Assembly (NCBI GenBank): GCA_029204225.1
Contig: CM055102.1
Location: forward strand, 8,374,280-8,438,279
Source of the DNA: Diphasiastrum complanatum
Lineage: Eukaryota; Streptophyta; Lycopodiopsida; Lycopodiales; Lycopodiaceae
Length of the DNA: 64,000 nt
Direction of reading: 5' to 3'
The position numbers and the translations under genes were made by a program. The notes beneath the pieces were generated by a model. It was given only the letters and a program-made list of their open reading frames with translations. It did no database searches and was not told where the DNA came from. Each line of letters opens with the position of its first letter. The stretch's first letter is position 1. Positions 1 through 17,368 of this stretch are shown one piece after another.

Positions 1-1041
<1,041 letters not shown>

Positions 1042-1180
1042 CTTACTGTCTTCTGATGCCAAAAAGCATACAAGACAGTAGTAGTATGTCTCAAGTGTGT
1101 AGTAACATGGGAGCATAGTAACTCCACAAAACAACTAAAGAAATATAATCTGAAATACATAATGTCTATCACTAAAAGAA

Positions 1181-1500
1181 CTAAAACAAACCAAAATATA
1201 TCCAAGAGATAGAACTATATGTGTCATCTTTGTCATCTTCGTGGACACTAACTCTAAGAAGTATGGGGCTTTGAAGGCAAACTCTCCTAGTAGGCGCAGG
1301 TGCACGAGTAGTGGTAATACCTGAAGTCAAGCATTGTCTCTGGTCAAGATGGGCTAGGTCAAAATCTATGTCATCATTTGAATCTGAATATGCTCGTGGA
1401 CGGCGACTAGTGAAAAAGTCTGTAATTTGAGGTTGTGTATCAATATCCACTACAGCCTGGGCTCTTCACAGTAAGGACATGTCATACATCATAAGGGCAA
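1181..1500 (-). pseudogene. Possible transposon protein C-terminus, unassigned
   Basis: Reading leftward there is a short stretch with DPRCVALMMYD, a stop, then DIDTQPQITDFFTSRRPRAY and an acidic DDIDFDL segment. The acidic tail resembles the ends of plant transposase fragments, but no catalytic motif is visible. It lies between two dinucleotide arrays. Assignment to any family is a guess. Confidence 0.15.
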
Positions 1501-1591
1501 CACATCTAGGATCCACAGAAGTGATAAGAGAGCTTAGAGTGGGTGCATACTTGAAAAGGCAAAAGTATGCAGGCAATGACAAATTGCGTTG

Positions 1592-1730
<139 letters not shown>

Positions 1731-1980
1731 GTTCACTCTGTTGCAAGAGGTGGACTCCAAATTATGATACAATTGGATTCTATAGCTCGTGGGTTTAGAT
1801 AGAGGCCTCCACCAAGAGTTTCATAGCATGTAATCTATATTGAAATGTTGTTGCTTTGTTAATTAAAGATTCTACTACTTGCATTTCTTTCCATGCTCCA
1901 TCTTCATGCATACAATTTGGGTACTAATGTATGAATGTGTTTGTTGTTGTCTATTTCTCTCTTAAGGATTGGTTTGGGAT

Positions 1981-2250
1981 TAGCATCAGTAGATGTGCAG
2001 GGCTTGGAGGCTGATCCATCATTCCATTCAATTCAGATGCTTCTTAGTTATCGGCTCCTTGAGAAGTTCTTCTTACAACTATTGAGTGACAGTTGTAGGA
2101 AGCACTTTGTAGGATTCTCATTTGTGTTAGCATCAAGTAGATGTGCAGGACTTGGAGATTGATCCACCATTCCACTGAGTTCTGATGTCTACCAGTTTCT
2201 CCTTACAACTGTTGAGTGACAAATGTAGGAAGCATTTGTAGATTCTGTGA
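1981..2250. repeat. Imperfect tandem duplication, period about 147 bp
   Basis: The segment beginning TAGCATCAGTAGATGTGCAG at 1981 recurs at 2128 with one inserted base. The shared order continues through the GATCCA(T/C)CATTCCA and CTTACAACT(A/G)TTGAGTGACA blocks. The second unit is slightly shorter. Downstream to about 2400 the sequence is T-rich with AATAAAGC, as at the 3' end of an old LTR or transcript, but no element could be defined. Confidence 0.6.
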
Positions 2251-3423
2251 TTTTAGTTTAGAGGATGTTATGTTGATTCTGTGATTCCAGTAAGAGTAGT
2301 TTTAGTTTAGTTCCCTGATGTTTCTGTAGATTAGTTAAGTAATAATTTGCAGTTTGTAATAATAAAGCAAGAACTGAAACAGTCTATAGAAAGTAGGAAT
2401 CAAGTTCTGATAGATCCTATATCCAAGTTGAGCTTCCATTGCCAGTAAAGGATCGAGATCAGGTCATAGGTGTGCCTTTGACAGGCGGGTACATCATTGT
2501 TATACTACAACCAGATTCAGTGACTGAGCCTTTGCATATAGATTTGTAACCACGTGAATCCTTGTCAAACTGAATCTCTGTCAGATAGTATCGAGCTAAC
2601 ATTCAGACAGAGAACCATTGCTAAACACTGTCAAGCTTCCGCTGCGACAGCCGAGTAGATGCCATCCGTAGTAGAATCATCCATGAGAGATCCTACTGCA
2701 ACATGGCTGGTCGTTGGTAAGCAGATTCTGTGAGGCAGAATCAATGCTAGCTGACAAAGAAGATACTTGCGCTAACAGCTATTCGTTATGATTTTTTCAC
2801 ATATCCTATTCTTCTTCATCTTCAATATGCTTTCAAAGCGACCGTGTAGTTTGGTACCGCCCATCTGCCACTATACAAGAGGGTTGTTCAAAGCTGCCTC
2901 TAGGTATGTATACATTACATGCATCATTTTATGGTAAGTAATACGCATGAGATACGATCTTAATTTATGATTTGAATAGGCTACATTGAGGCTTGCGGCC
3001 TTGTGGCTAAAAGATTGCAATAAGCAATTTGTTGATCACACACATATTGTGATAGTCGCTGATTGCTGACAGCTTTTGTAAAACCAATTTGCACATGTTT
3101 AGCAAGCGTCCTTTCATTGATTTAATATATACCAAAGACTAATAATTGATATGGACTAATACATGTTACACTTATTAGCATGGCTTTTGTCCTGATACGG
3201 TAATATGACGACTTAGCCTATCGCTAAGATTCACAAGTGAATGGGAAGATTGGGCTAAGATTTTTTATTTTAAACTAAGTTGTTAAGTAGCAATGCTTAT
3301 TTTGTACTCCTCACATACTAACTCGCGTGGTTTTGTGTTGTGGGATGGTGGCAGGTACCAGCTGGATGTCTTGAAATAAGTCTTGCTTTATGGTGTTTTA
3401 CTGTACTGTATTTTACCTCTCAG
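2251..3423. other. Unassigned DNA between tandem repeat and copia remnant
   Basis: No coding signal or terminal repeat was recognised. It may contain old LTR sequence belonging to the copia remnant to the right, but no matching partner was found in the window. Confidence 0.35.
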
Positions 3424-4550
3424 CCAACAAAAATAGTTTTAAAAGAATGCTCATCTAATTTCTTTCTATTGTCATTTGGGACATGAGCATAGGCAGTACA
3501 TCCGAATACTCTCAAATATTTCAATGAAGGTTTGGAACTTGTCTAGTCTTCATGAGGGGTCTTGTTATCAGGGAGGCCTTTAGTTATACATCAATTCTGC
3601 ACGTAGGTCACTATTGAAACAACATGTTGCCAGAACGATTTGGGCAACGAATCATGAGTTATCATGCATTTGACAAACTCGACTAAGGTCCTGTTCTTCT
3701 TTTTTGGCAGTCCATTCAATTGTGGAGAATAGGAAGCAGCAAACTGCTGCTCGATGCTATTGGCTGAGCAATAGTCCTTGCACTCATTTGAGATGTATTC
3801 ACCGTCGTTGTCGCTTCTAAGAGCTTTGATCTTCTTGCTTGTCTGCAACTCAACATTTTTTTTGTATTTCTTGAAGAACTGGAAAGCTTCATATTTGTGC
3901 TTTAGAAAATATACAACAGTTCTTTTGGAATAGTCATCTATAAATGTAATAAAGAATTTAGCACCAAGCAATGATGGTGTTTCCATTGGGCCACATATAT
4001 AAGTACGTACAATGTCTAGCAAATCTTTAGATATATATTATTGATTTGACTTAAATGGCCTTCTTGCATGCTTTCCTATGATATAGCTCTGGCAAACATG
4101 AGGGTCGACAGTTTGATAGTCTAAGTCATGAACATCTAGACATGTTACCTATCGATACGTGATTAAGGTGACCAAGTCTATAATGCCAAATCAATCCTTT
4201 ATGATTAGATGGTGAACTACTTAAAGCACAATCAGTTACAAAGTTACAATAACTAAGCCTATAGAGATATCCTTGCCTCTTTCCGAGTGGAAAAATCCTC
4301 TTGCTAATTTTATCAAGAATCTGACAGGAATCTACCTGAAACTCTACCCTATGTCCTAAGTCTCTAATTCGACTGACCCCGACAACAGATTTGTTGTCAG
4401 GTTCAGGACATATAATAAATTTGGTATGAGCTTCGATAATCCATTCTGAAAACTCAGTCTTACAGTCTTCACCTTCAAGGCTGAGTCGTCAAGATATTGT
4501 CATCTATTCCCTTGTATTTCTACATACTATTAGGAAACACGTGTGTATCT
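3424..4550 (-). pseudogene. Ty1/copia pol remnant (pre-integrase and integrase)
   Basis: Read on the minus strand this is a decayed copia polyprotein. From the right it shows a protease/pre-integrase stretch with LGKRQGYLYRLSYC and the HYRLGHLNH zinc-binding segment. The integrase core follows (3591-4022: FFITFIDDYSKRTVVYFLK, then ALRSDNDGEYIS and ERKN-like KKKNRTLVEF), then the downstream RVFGCTAYAHVP motif near 3500. Frameshifts and stops separate the pieces and no intact ORF spans them. The same family recurs at 53590-53930 and in the internal region of the copia element at 13-17 kb. It is non-functional. Confidence 0.85.
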
Positions 4551-5138
4551 CTGCAGAGTATGCGACTTTGCAAGTATTTACAACAACTAGTGAATGGATC
4601 TAGATTAATAGAGAGATAGGGATGGAGAGGATAGAAATCCAACAAATAGAAAGGATGAACGATGAGTAGAGAGTGTCTTCAAATCCTCAACAAGATCTAC
4701 AGGTTTGCAGCCATCAATATGACAGAAACATGGATATTCATTGGCCAACAACCTGAATCAACTCCCTGTGGTCTTAGACAGAAAACTGAGTTTGAAGCAG
4801 GCAGTAAATTGCTTCCATTGATTCATGAAACTGGGTTACAACCTTCCAAATCACTCCAACTTTCTTATAGTTTCACAGGTCCAAGCAAAAACCATCATGT
4901 TGTTTTGCAGGGGATAGCAATTTCATTCACTTTATCTCTACAAGTCTTTGCTTTTCATTCTACTCAAAAATAAAGAATTAGTTTTATAGCTCTCCCAATC
5001 AAATGATTAAAGCATGCAATTTCTCTGGAGGATTTACTCAGTTAAAACCTTTTCATTCTCAAAATTTAATCATCGAAATCTTGTCAAATGTTGTCTACAA
5101 CCCATACATCCGGATAAATTGATTTATTGTCAATTTAA

Positions 5139-5305
5139 CTACGAAGTTGGTTGTTTCGGACAGTCTTTGAAACTATGTTTCTTGACACAGTCAGGACACT
5201 CGGCATGGTACTTGGTCTTGACTAGGCAATCAACCATGAAGTGGCCAGTTTCACCATAGATGAAACATCTGGCGGGCAATGGCCCTTGTATAACGGCATA
5301 GCCAT
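5139..5305 (-). pseudogene. Retrotransposon gag fragment with zinc knuckles
   Basis: Minus-strand frame ending at a stop at 5139. It contains ARCFIYGETGHFMVDC, a CCHC knuckle whose second Cys is replaced by Tyr, followed 11 residues later by CPDCVKKHSFKDC (C-x2-C-x3-H-x4-C). Two adjacent knuckles indicate a nucleocapsid-type Gag tail. It may belong with the copia pol remnant at 3.4-4.6 kb, on the same strand, but gag is on the expected side only if the intervening DNA is insertion or decay. Confidence 0.5.
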
Positions 5306-9009
<3,704 letters not shown>

Positions 9010-10760
9010 ATTTTTTCTCTCGTTGAACTGCTTTTGTCCTCAAAAGTGAAAAATAGAAAAGTTCTTCTTTGTGCTTTCAATTCTTTCCCATGAATCAACA
9101 TCCTCAGTGCGTCCTTTCCAATGGATCAAGGACTCAGAGATAGACTTATTTCACAATTCTTTATCTCTAGTTTTGAGTACTTTTTATGGTTTCCAAATGT
9201 ACACTAAGCGATAAGTACTTCAAATGGGTAAGATCCTCATCAGCAGATCCAACTGTATTACTTTCATGTAAACTTAGTTTCAACCAACTTACATGAAACA
9301 CTCGATGAGCAGTAGATTTATTCTAAAGATCAAGTTCATAAGCTAAACAACCAATTTTATTTATAATCTAAAATGGTCCACAATATAGGCAAGTTATAAT
9401 GCTTCTCTATACACATAGTCCTAAGATCTTTTGGAATTCTAACATATACTCAGTCATCAAATAAGAAATATCTGGGAGATCTCTTTAGATCGACATGAAA
9501 TTAACAACTTTTTGGATCTTAACAGATTTTTTTTTTCCCACATTTATCAGAGATCTAGGTTGAAAATTGTACATAAGCATAAATGGACTATAACTTATAG
9601 TAAAAGTGACCTATAAACTTAGTGATCAACAATATCACTTGGTAGTTCATAAAATCTCAAGAATCTTTTTCACAAAGATCTGGGCCAAATTTGAACCTTT
9701 GTAGTTGACTTTATTGGTAGAAATGTAGCTAACTTAGTTAACCTATCCACTAACACCAAAATAGAATCATTTTCCCATTGGGTCTTAGAAAGTCCAACTA
9801 CAAAATTGATAGATATGATTTTCCATCATTTCTGAGGGATATCTAAGGGATGTAACAACCCTCCATTTTGTAAGCGTTCCAATTTGGCTAGTTGACAGAG
9901 CTTACATTTAACCATAGCCGACTAACATATGGCTTGAGTTTTGGCCAATAAAGCTCTCTTCTGACTAAGTCCAAAGTCTTGTGTATACTTGGATGACCTG
10001 CATAGAACTCTCTTCTTTATCTCATCATCCCCTAATACACAAACTTTTTCATTTCAAAATAGTAAACCACTTCGAATGGTGAACTGTTCTACAATATTCT
10101 TATCTTTCTTGGAAAACTGGGATCTCTATGAATTAATTTTTTTTTTCACTCTCATTTCTTCTAGTCTCAACTATTTCCAAATACGACCAAAATGAGAATC
10201 TGATTCTTGCATAAGCTCAGCCCGTTGAGGTTTACAATTTCTTAGATCGTGTTGATTACAAAAGTATTTTAGAGGCTAGTTGTCTATATACACTATAAAC
10301 TAACTACCACAAAGGTAATGTCTGCATGTCTTATGTATCACAACAAATTACTTAAGTTGCTCCTATTGCCGAGTCACTTGCGTCAATTTTAATGACGTAA
10401 TATAAATCTGGATTCATGATATGTAAAACATGAGCCAAAACGACCATACATTTGAGCTTCTCAGAACATTAGCTTAGTTCTTCGTTTCACTCAATAGACG
10501 GACTAGGTCGACCTCTCTTCTTTTTCTTCTTAACTCTATATCTATAGTCAGATTATTAAGAGGTGATGCGACCTTGTGACATAATCCTCTATAGACTTAT
10601 AAAAGAAAGCTGAAAAATTAAGAAAAGATTTAACTTCTCTAATTGTTTTCGGTATTTGATTTTATCCTCGTCTATCTTCAATCCTTCTGAGGCGATCTTA
10701 TGACCAAGATACACCAACTCATGCTTAAAAAATATGTATGACCCATTTCAAGATAATTTT
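9010..10760 (-). pseudogene. Ty3/gypsy pol remnant (RT end, RNase H, integrase)
   Basis: On the minus strand the order is as in gypsy pol. ELVYLGHKI at about 10700 closes the RT. RNase H fragments follow near 10270 (FIVYIDN.PLKYFCNQHDLR), then an integrase-like stretch around 9760 (WENDSILVLVDRLTKLATF), then YELDL...AHRVFHVSWLK near 9300, typical of the region before a chromodomain. Many stops and frameshifts. The RNase H block is closely similar to the one at 54.3 kb. Confidence 0.75.
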
Positions 10761-12099
<1,339 letters not shown>

Positions 12100-13223
12100 T
12101 AGTATATTCTTTTTATGATGGTTCTACGCATAATTTTATTGATGCTAAGTTGGTGCAGAAGCTGCAGTTGGCAACCGCACCAAGTGACCACAAGTATGTG
12201 GTTAGAATGGCAGCTGGTGGGGAGCAGTAGGTTTGGGACCACTTTGTCCCTCACGCGTGGTTGAATATTCAGAACTATGTAATAGTTTATCTTTTCATGC
12301 TATGAATCTTGATAAGGTAGATTTAATCATAGGTAAAGAATGGTTTTATTCGTCATTAAAGAAAGAAAATGTTTCTCATAGTATATCTTTCTTGCATAAT
12401 GGCTCTATGGTTTGTCTTAAAGGCAATGAGCCTAATCTACCTTTTGTACTTGCTCATGAAGCTAATCAATGTATTTTGGATTTTGAGTATCATTCGTATT
12501 TATGTTATCTGAAATATGAATCGTACATGGATGCCTTTAGTACTCATAATTTCAATGTTGATGTTTCGTCTTTCCCTAAGACATTGTCTTTTTCTGATGT
12601 TAATTTAGAATCTTCACCTAAGGGCAAAATCTTCAAAAGATTTAGGGAGGAATAAAATGATATATTCCCTGAGCAGTTGCCTGAGGGTCTTCCCCCCTCA
12701 CAGGGTGTAGATCATCATATAGATCTTCTTCCCGACAGCTCTCCTGTATTGTTTTTTCCCTACGGGATTAGCCCTTAGGAGTTGTTACATAAGGGGCACA
12801 TTAGACCCAGTAAGTCTCCTTGGGGAGCTCCTATTTATTAACCGGCAAGAAAGATGGTGGTATTTGTCTTTGTGTCAATTATAAAAATCTTCATAAAATG
12901 ACTATTAAGAACTGTTATCCCTTACCTCTGATGGACGACTTAATGGATTGATTGAATGGTGCTAAGTATTTCACCAAATTGGACCTTAGGTCAAGGTACC
13001 ATCAAACTAGAATTTACGAGGGGGATGTTTTCGAAACTGGTTTTTGTTCTAGGTATGGCCATTACAAATTTTTAGTTTTACCCTGACAACCTTCCAACAT
13101 ATGATGAACGATATTTTTCATCCATATCTAGGGAAGTTTCTCGTGGTACTTTTGGACGACATACTGATTTATAGTAAGTCTATCGTCTACAGATCACACA
13201 GAAACCGATGGTCAGACCCAATG
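12100..13223 (+). pseudogene. Ty3/gypsy protease-RT remnant, truncated by copia insertion
   Basis: A 140-aa open frame (12233-12655) covers the protease-linker region (DKVDLIIGKEWF). Past its stop, RT segments can be read in shifting frames: PEGLPPSQGVDHHIDL, then GHIRPSKSPWGAPI, KMTIKNCYPLPLMDDL, KYFTKLDLRSRYHQ, and finally FLVVLLDDILIYSKS at about 13170. The pol stops abruptly at the left end of the copia 5' LTR, which is good evidence that the copia inserted into it. The rest of the gypsy is not found beyond 17035. Confidence 0.8.
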
Positions 13224-14383
13224 TGTTCTTGGATTATTCTCCTTCCTACTAATCGACTAATCGGTTTTTAATCTTCATCCAACTGTTTATCCAGCTCTGC
13301 GGATTTTCCCGTGTCTTTATACAGTCTGTAGAATTACAAGTGTTTTTACACAGTCTGTAGAAATACACTGAGTTTGAAAGCAGTGTTGCATTTTCTCTCT
13401 CTACAAACCCGACAGTGTCGCCTGTCAGGAATCTCGTGTAAAAATACAGTGTCAGCTTTCTCACATTTTTCTCCTATCAGGAATTACGTGTAAAAATGCA
13501 GTGTCGTCTTTTTCGTCTTTTTTGCCTGTCAGGAATTACGTGCAAAAATGCAGTGTCACCTTTTTCGCCTGCCATAAATTACGAGTAAAGATATAGTGTC
13601 ACATTTTTGCCTGTGGCAGTTTATGTTCATTTATTGCAGAATGACAGTTTACGTTCATTTATGCAGGCAGACTGTTTACGGCCGATTGTCACCACTTATC
13701 AACAAGCAACTTCTGAGAAGAACTGGATGAATGTTGGCGGACTCCAGCCAACTGGCAATCACATTTGACGACCTAATTACTTAGTATAAATCAGTTGTTC
13801 ATACATCTCATTAATAAGTAGAATGATCAATCAACATTGTGAATTGTGAAGGAGTTGAGTGTTATTACATGACGCTTCCTATGCTCTCATCAAACAGATC
13901 GTTCACAATCAGAAAGTATTGTTGTTAGCTCTCTATCAAACTTTCAAGCTTGAACTCTCTTGAGCATTCTAGCTCAGTCTTTTAGAGATTTATATTAGAG
14001 TTGCTATTGTGTCACTGCTTATCAGCAGAGTTGCTTATTTCATGCTTATTCTCAATTACTCATAGACAGCTTTAGAGTGCGCGGTTTCTATCCGCTATTG
14101 TCTTGCACTCATTAGCATCTGATCTTGTTTTTTTTAATCAATACTATTTTCTTATTGCGTTCAGTTTGTGTCAGAAATGCATGCATCTTTTGTAACTAAT
14201 AGAAATTGTCTTAGAATTGGATACTTTATGTTTGGCTACGTAATCACTTAGTATCTAGCGAAAGCTACTTGCTAAAGATTGAACGTGATTTTCATCACTA
14301 CTGCTTTGTTCAATTTTTTATGGGCGTAGTCATGCATTGGAAGTAGGAAGTTTTTGCATTCTATTACTCACCTATTTTTGACA
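13224..14383 (+). repeat. 5' LTR of the 13-17 kb copia
   Basis: About 1160 bp, ending in CA directly before the primer-binding site. It contains about four imperfect copies of a roughly 50-bp unit (GGAATTACGTG(T/C)AAAAATGCAGTGTC and TTTTTCG) between about 13410 and 13600. Confidence 0.8.
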
Positions 14384-14480
14384 TGGTATCAAAGCACACC
14401 TGTATGGTATCAGAGCATACCGACATGGTATCAGAGCATACCTACATGGTATTATATCATACTATTATAGTATCAGTGCT
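14384..14480 (+). repeat. Five tandem 21-bp copies of the primer-binding site
   Basis: TGGTATCA(A/G)AGCA(C/T)ACC-type units start at 14384, 14405, 14426, 14447 and 14468, exactly 21 bp apart. The first three keep the tRNA-Met complementary core almost intact; the last two have decayed (TGGTATTATATC, TAGTATCAGTGC). A normal LTR retrotransposon has one such site at the LTR edge. Confidence 0.9.
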
Positions 14481-15918
14481 AGATCACTACTTCTTTATCA
14501 GAACCGTTACGGTATCAGACTTGTGATCTCTATGATGGCCTAATACCATTTCGATATCAAATCAAAAAGCTCTAATACTTGATATCTTTCGCGATATCAA
14601 ATTGATATCATATTCTTCAGTTGCTTTCATCCTTTCAGTATCAAAGAATTGATTTCCTGTTGTTGGCATCACTACATCTTAGCGTCATCGATACAATCGA
14701 CAGATTAAGTTCCAGATGGATTCTCAAAGTAAAGTTAGTCTTATCGCATACAAGCTGAATGGATCCAATTATCATTTGTGGAAATTTAAGATGAAGACCT
14801 TGCTAATCGCCAACGAGTTATGGGATGTTGTTACAGGTATCGAAGTGAAACCTGAAAACAAAACATAAGACTCAAAATGGAAATCGAAGGATGGTAAAGC
14901 TTTTGCGCTTATTATCCTCAATATATCAGATACTCAAATTGGCCACATAGTTGAAGCTAAAATTTCGAAATAAGTTTGGGACATCCTAAGCTCATAGATT
15001 TAGGTCACAAGGTGGAATTTGAGTCTAATCAATGCAGAAGTATCGATATGAGTACTAAGATCCTTGCACTCGGCAAGAGGCATGGATACTTATATAGATT
15101 GGCACATTGTTATTCTGATTCCGAGAGAAAATATATCTCCACCGAATTCAAGGAGTACTGCCTTAACAACGACAACAATGATACATTACCTCCTATTCAC
15201 CTCAATCAAATGGTCTTGCTGAGAGAAAGAACAAAACCTTAATCGAATAGGCAAAGTGCATGTTATCACATGCGACACTTCCGAAGTCCTTCTGGACTGA
15301 AGCCGTTTCAACAACAACCTATATTCAGAACAGATGTCCTACTAAAGGTCTCTTAGACAAAACATCATTTGAAGTTTGGACAGGTACCAAACCTTCTTTG
15401 TCAAACTTACGAGTTTTTGGATGTACTGTTGATGCACAGATTCCTCACGATCTCAGGAAGAAGCTCGACATCAGAGTATTAAATGTATTTTCATCAGCTA
15501 CACTACTTCGGATCAAGCCTACAAGTTGTTCGATTCCATCGAGTCGATGATATTCACTAGCCGAGATGTCATCTTCATCAAAGATCAGTTTCAAGACCTC
15601 AAACGGTTTGGTTGAGAAACTTACTTTCAGATATCAGTCTGAATCAATCTACTACGACATTATTATCTTGTGATAATCAAAGTGCCATTGCCTTATCATC
15701 CAACCTTAGATTTCATTCTAGGAGTAAGCACATTGAACTGAAGTATCACTTTGTCAGAAGCAAAGTTCTCAACGAAGAGGTCAGATTGCAGTACCGTTGA
15801 ACGCAATATATGACATCGGATATTTTTACCAAAGCACTAAGCTTGGATGCACACAAAAGGTTTTGTGCAGAACTAAGTTTAAAGGTCAAGGCATTCATGG
15901 ATTCAGATTAAGGGGGAG

Positions 15919-17035
15919 CGTTGAAATATTCTCTTTCCTACTAATCGACTATTCGGTTTTTAATCTTCATCCAAATGTTTATCCAGCTCTGCGGATTTTC
16001 CCGTGTCTTTATACAGTCTGCAGAATTACAAGTGTTTTTACAGAGTCTGCAAAAATACACGGAGTTTGACAACAATGTCGCATTTTCTCTCTCTACAAAC
16101 TCGACAGTGTCGCCTGTCAGAAATCTCGTGTAAAAATGCAATGTCGGTTTTTTCGTATTTTTCGCTTGTCAAAAATTACATGTAAAAATGCAATGTTGCC
16201 TTTTTCGCATTTTTCGGTTGTTAGAAATTACGTGCAAAAATGAAGTGTCGTCTTTTTCGCAATTTATGTCTATTAGGAATTACGTGCAAAAATGCAGTGT
16301 CGTCTTTTTCGCCTGTCAGAAATTACGAGTAAAAATGCAGTTGCGCAATTTTTGCTTGTGGTAGTTTACATTCATTTATGCAGAATGACAGTTTACGTTC
16401 ATTTATGCAGACAAACTGTTTACGACCAATTGTCACCGCTTATCAGCAAGCAACTTCTGAGAAGAACTGGATGAATGCCAGCGGACTCCAACCAACTAGC
16501 AATTTGACGACCTAATTACTTAGTATAAATCAGTTGCTCGTACATCTCATTAATAAGTGAAATGATCAATCAACATTGTGAATTGTGAAGGAGTTGAGTG
16601 TTATTACACGATGCTTTATGCGCTCTCATCAAACAGATCGTTCACAATCAAAAAGTATTGTTGTTAGCTCTCTATCAAGCTTTCAAGCTTGAACTCTTTT
16701 GAGAATTCTAGCTCAGTATTTTAGAGATTTATTTTAGAGTTGCTATTGTGCTATTGCTTATGAGTAGAGTTGTTTATTTCAAACTTATTCTCAATTACTC
16801 AGAGACAACTTTAGAGTGCGCGATTTCTATCGACTATTGTCTTGCGCTCATTAGCATTTGATCTTGTTTTTCTGAATCAATACTATTTTCTTATTGTGTT
16901 CCATTTGTGTCGGAATGCATGCATCTTTGTATTGCTTTTGTAACTGATAGAAATTGTCTAAGAATTCAATACTTTATGTTTGACTACGCAATCACTTAGT
17001 ATCTAGCAAAAGTTAGTTGCTAAAGATTGAACGTG
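15919..17035 (+). repeat. 3' LTR of the 13-17 kb copia, truncated
   Basis: Follows the polypurine tract and matches the 5' LTR with many substitutions. Its internal 50-bp tandem region has about five units, compared with about four in the 5' LTR. It ends at TTGAACGTG (17035), whereas the 5' LTR continues for another 96 bp. Confidence 0.8.
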
Positions 17036-17260
17036 GAAACTTTTTTGAGGTTCCTCTCAAAAATCCCATATGTTAAGGAGTTTTTCGGCTACTAACAGAG
17101 ATATGCTTCTACATGCCAGCTTTTCCTTATAAAATCTTAAATTTATCACGTAAAAAATCCTGCAAAATTTCCTAATTCTCAATTTTTGGAAAAAGATGCC
17201 GATTCCATTCCTTAAGAATGCCGACTTTCTCGAACGCTGCAAGTTTGCGGGGAAGGCCCT

Positions 17261-17368
17261 ATGCCTGAGCCTAGCACCCACAAGGTGTTTTCTACTAGGC
17301 TTTTCAAAGCACTACATGAAGGGAATACCCTTCTTGCACGTGTCGTGAAGCCCACTGTGATGTTGTAA
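17261..17368 (+). CDS. Short upstream ORF of the non-LTR element
   Basis: A 35-codon frame beginning MPEPSTHKVFSTRLFKALHE and ending in TAA six bases before the main RT frame's first usable start codon. It is in another frame than the RT ORF. It may be the true N-terminus of the polyprotein separated by a frameshift, or a leader ORF. Nothing in it identifies a function. Confidence 0.3.
   Translation: MPEPSTHKVFSTRLFKALHEGNTLLARVVKPTVML

Larger units (their letters stand above)
13224..17035 (+). mobile_element. Ty1/copia element with two diverged LTRs, 3' truncated
   Basis: A 5' LTR (13224-14383) and a 3' LTR (about 15919-17035) share long blocks, for example CCAGCTCTGCGGATTTTCCC. The internal part starts at a primer-binding site matching initiator tRNA-Met (TGGTATCAAAGC at 14384). 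A gag start at 14716 reads MDSQSKVSLIAYKLNGSNYH. Fragments of pre-integrase, integrase and RNase H (SKHIELKYHFVR, DIFTKAL) follow, then a polypurine tract AAGGGGGAG just before the 3' LTR. Only about 1.5 kb of internal sequence remains, so most of pol is deleted. The 3' LTR lacks its last 96 bp or so, breaking where the next element starts. Confidence 0.85.

Noticed and set aside
14384-14480. CRISPR-like array at the 21-bp repeats
   Set aside because: The units are contiguous without spacers and match a tRNA primer site in a plant retrotransposon.
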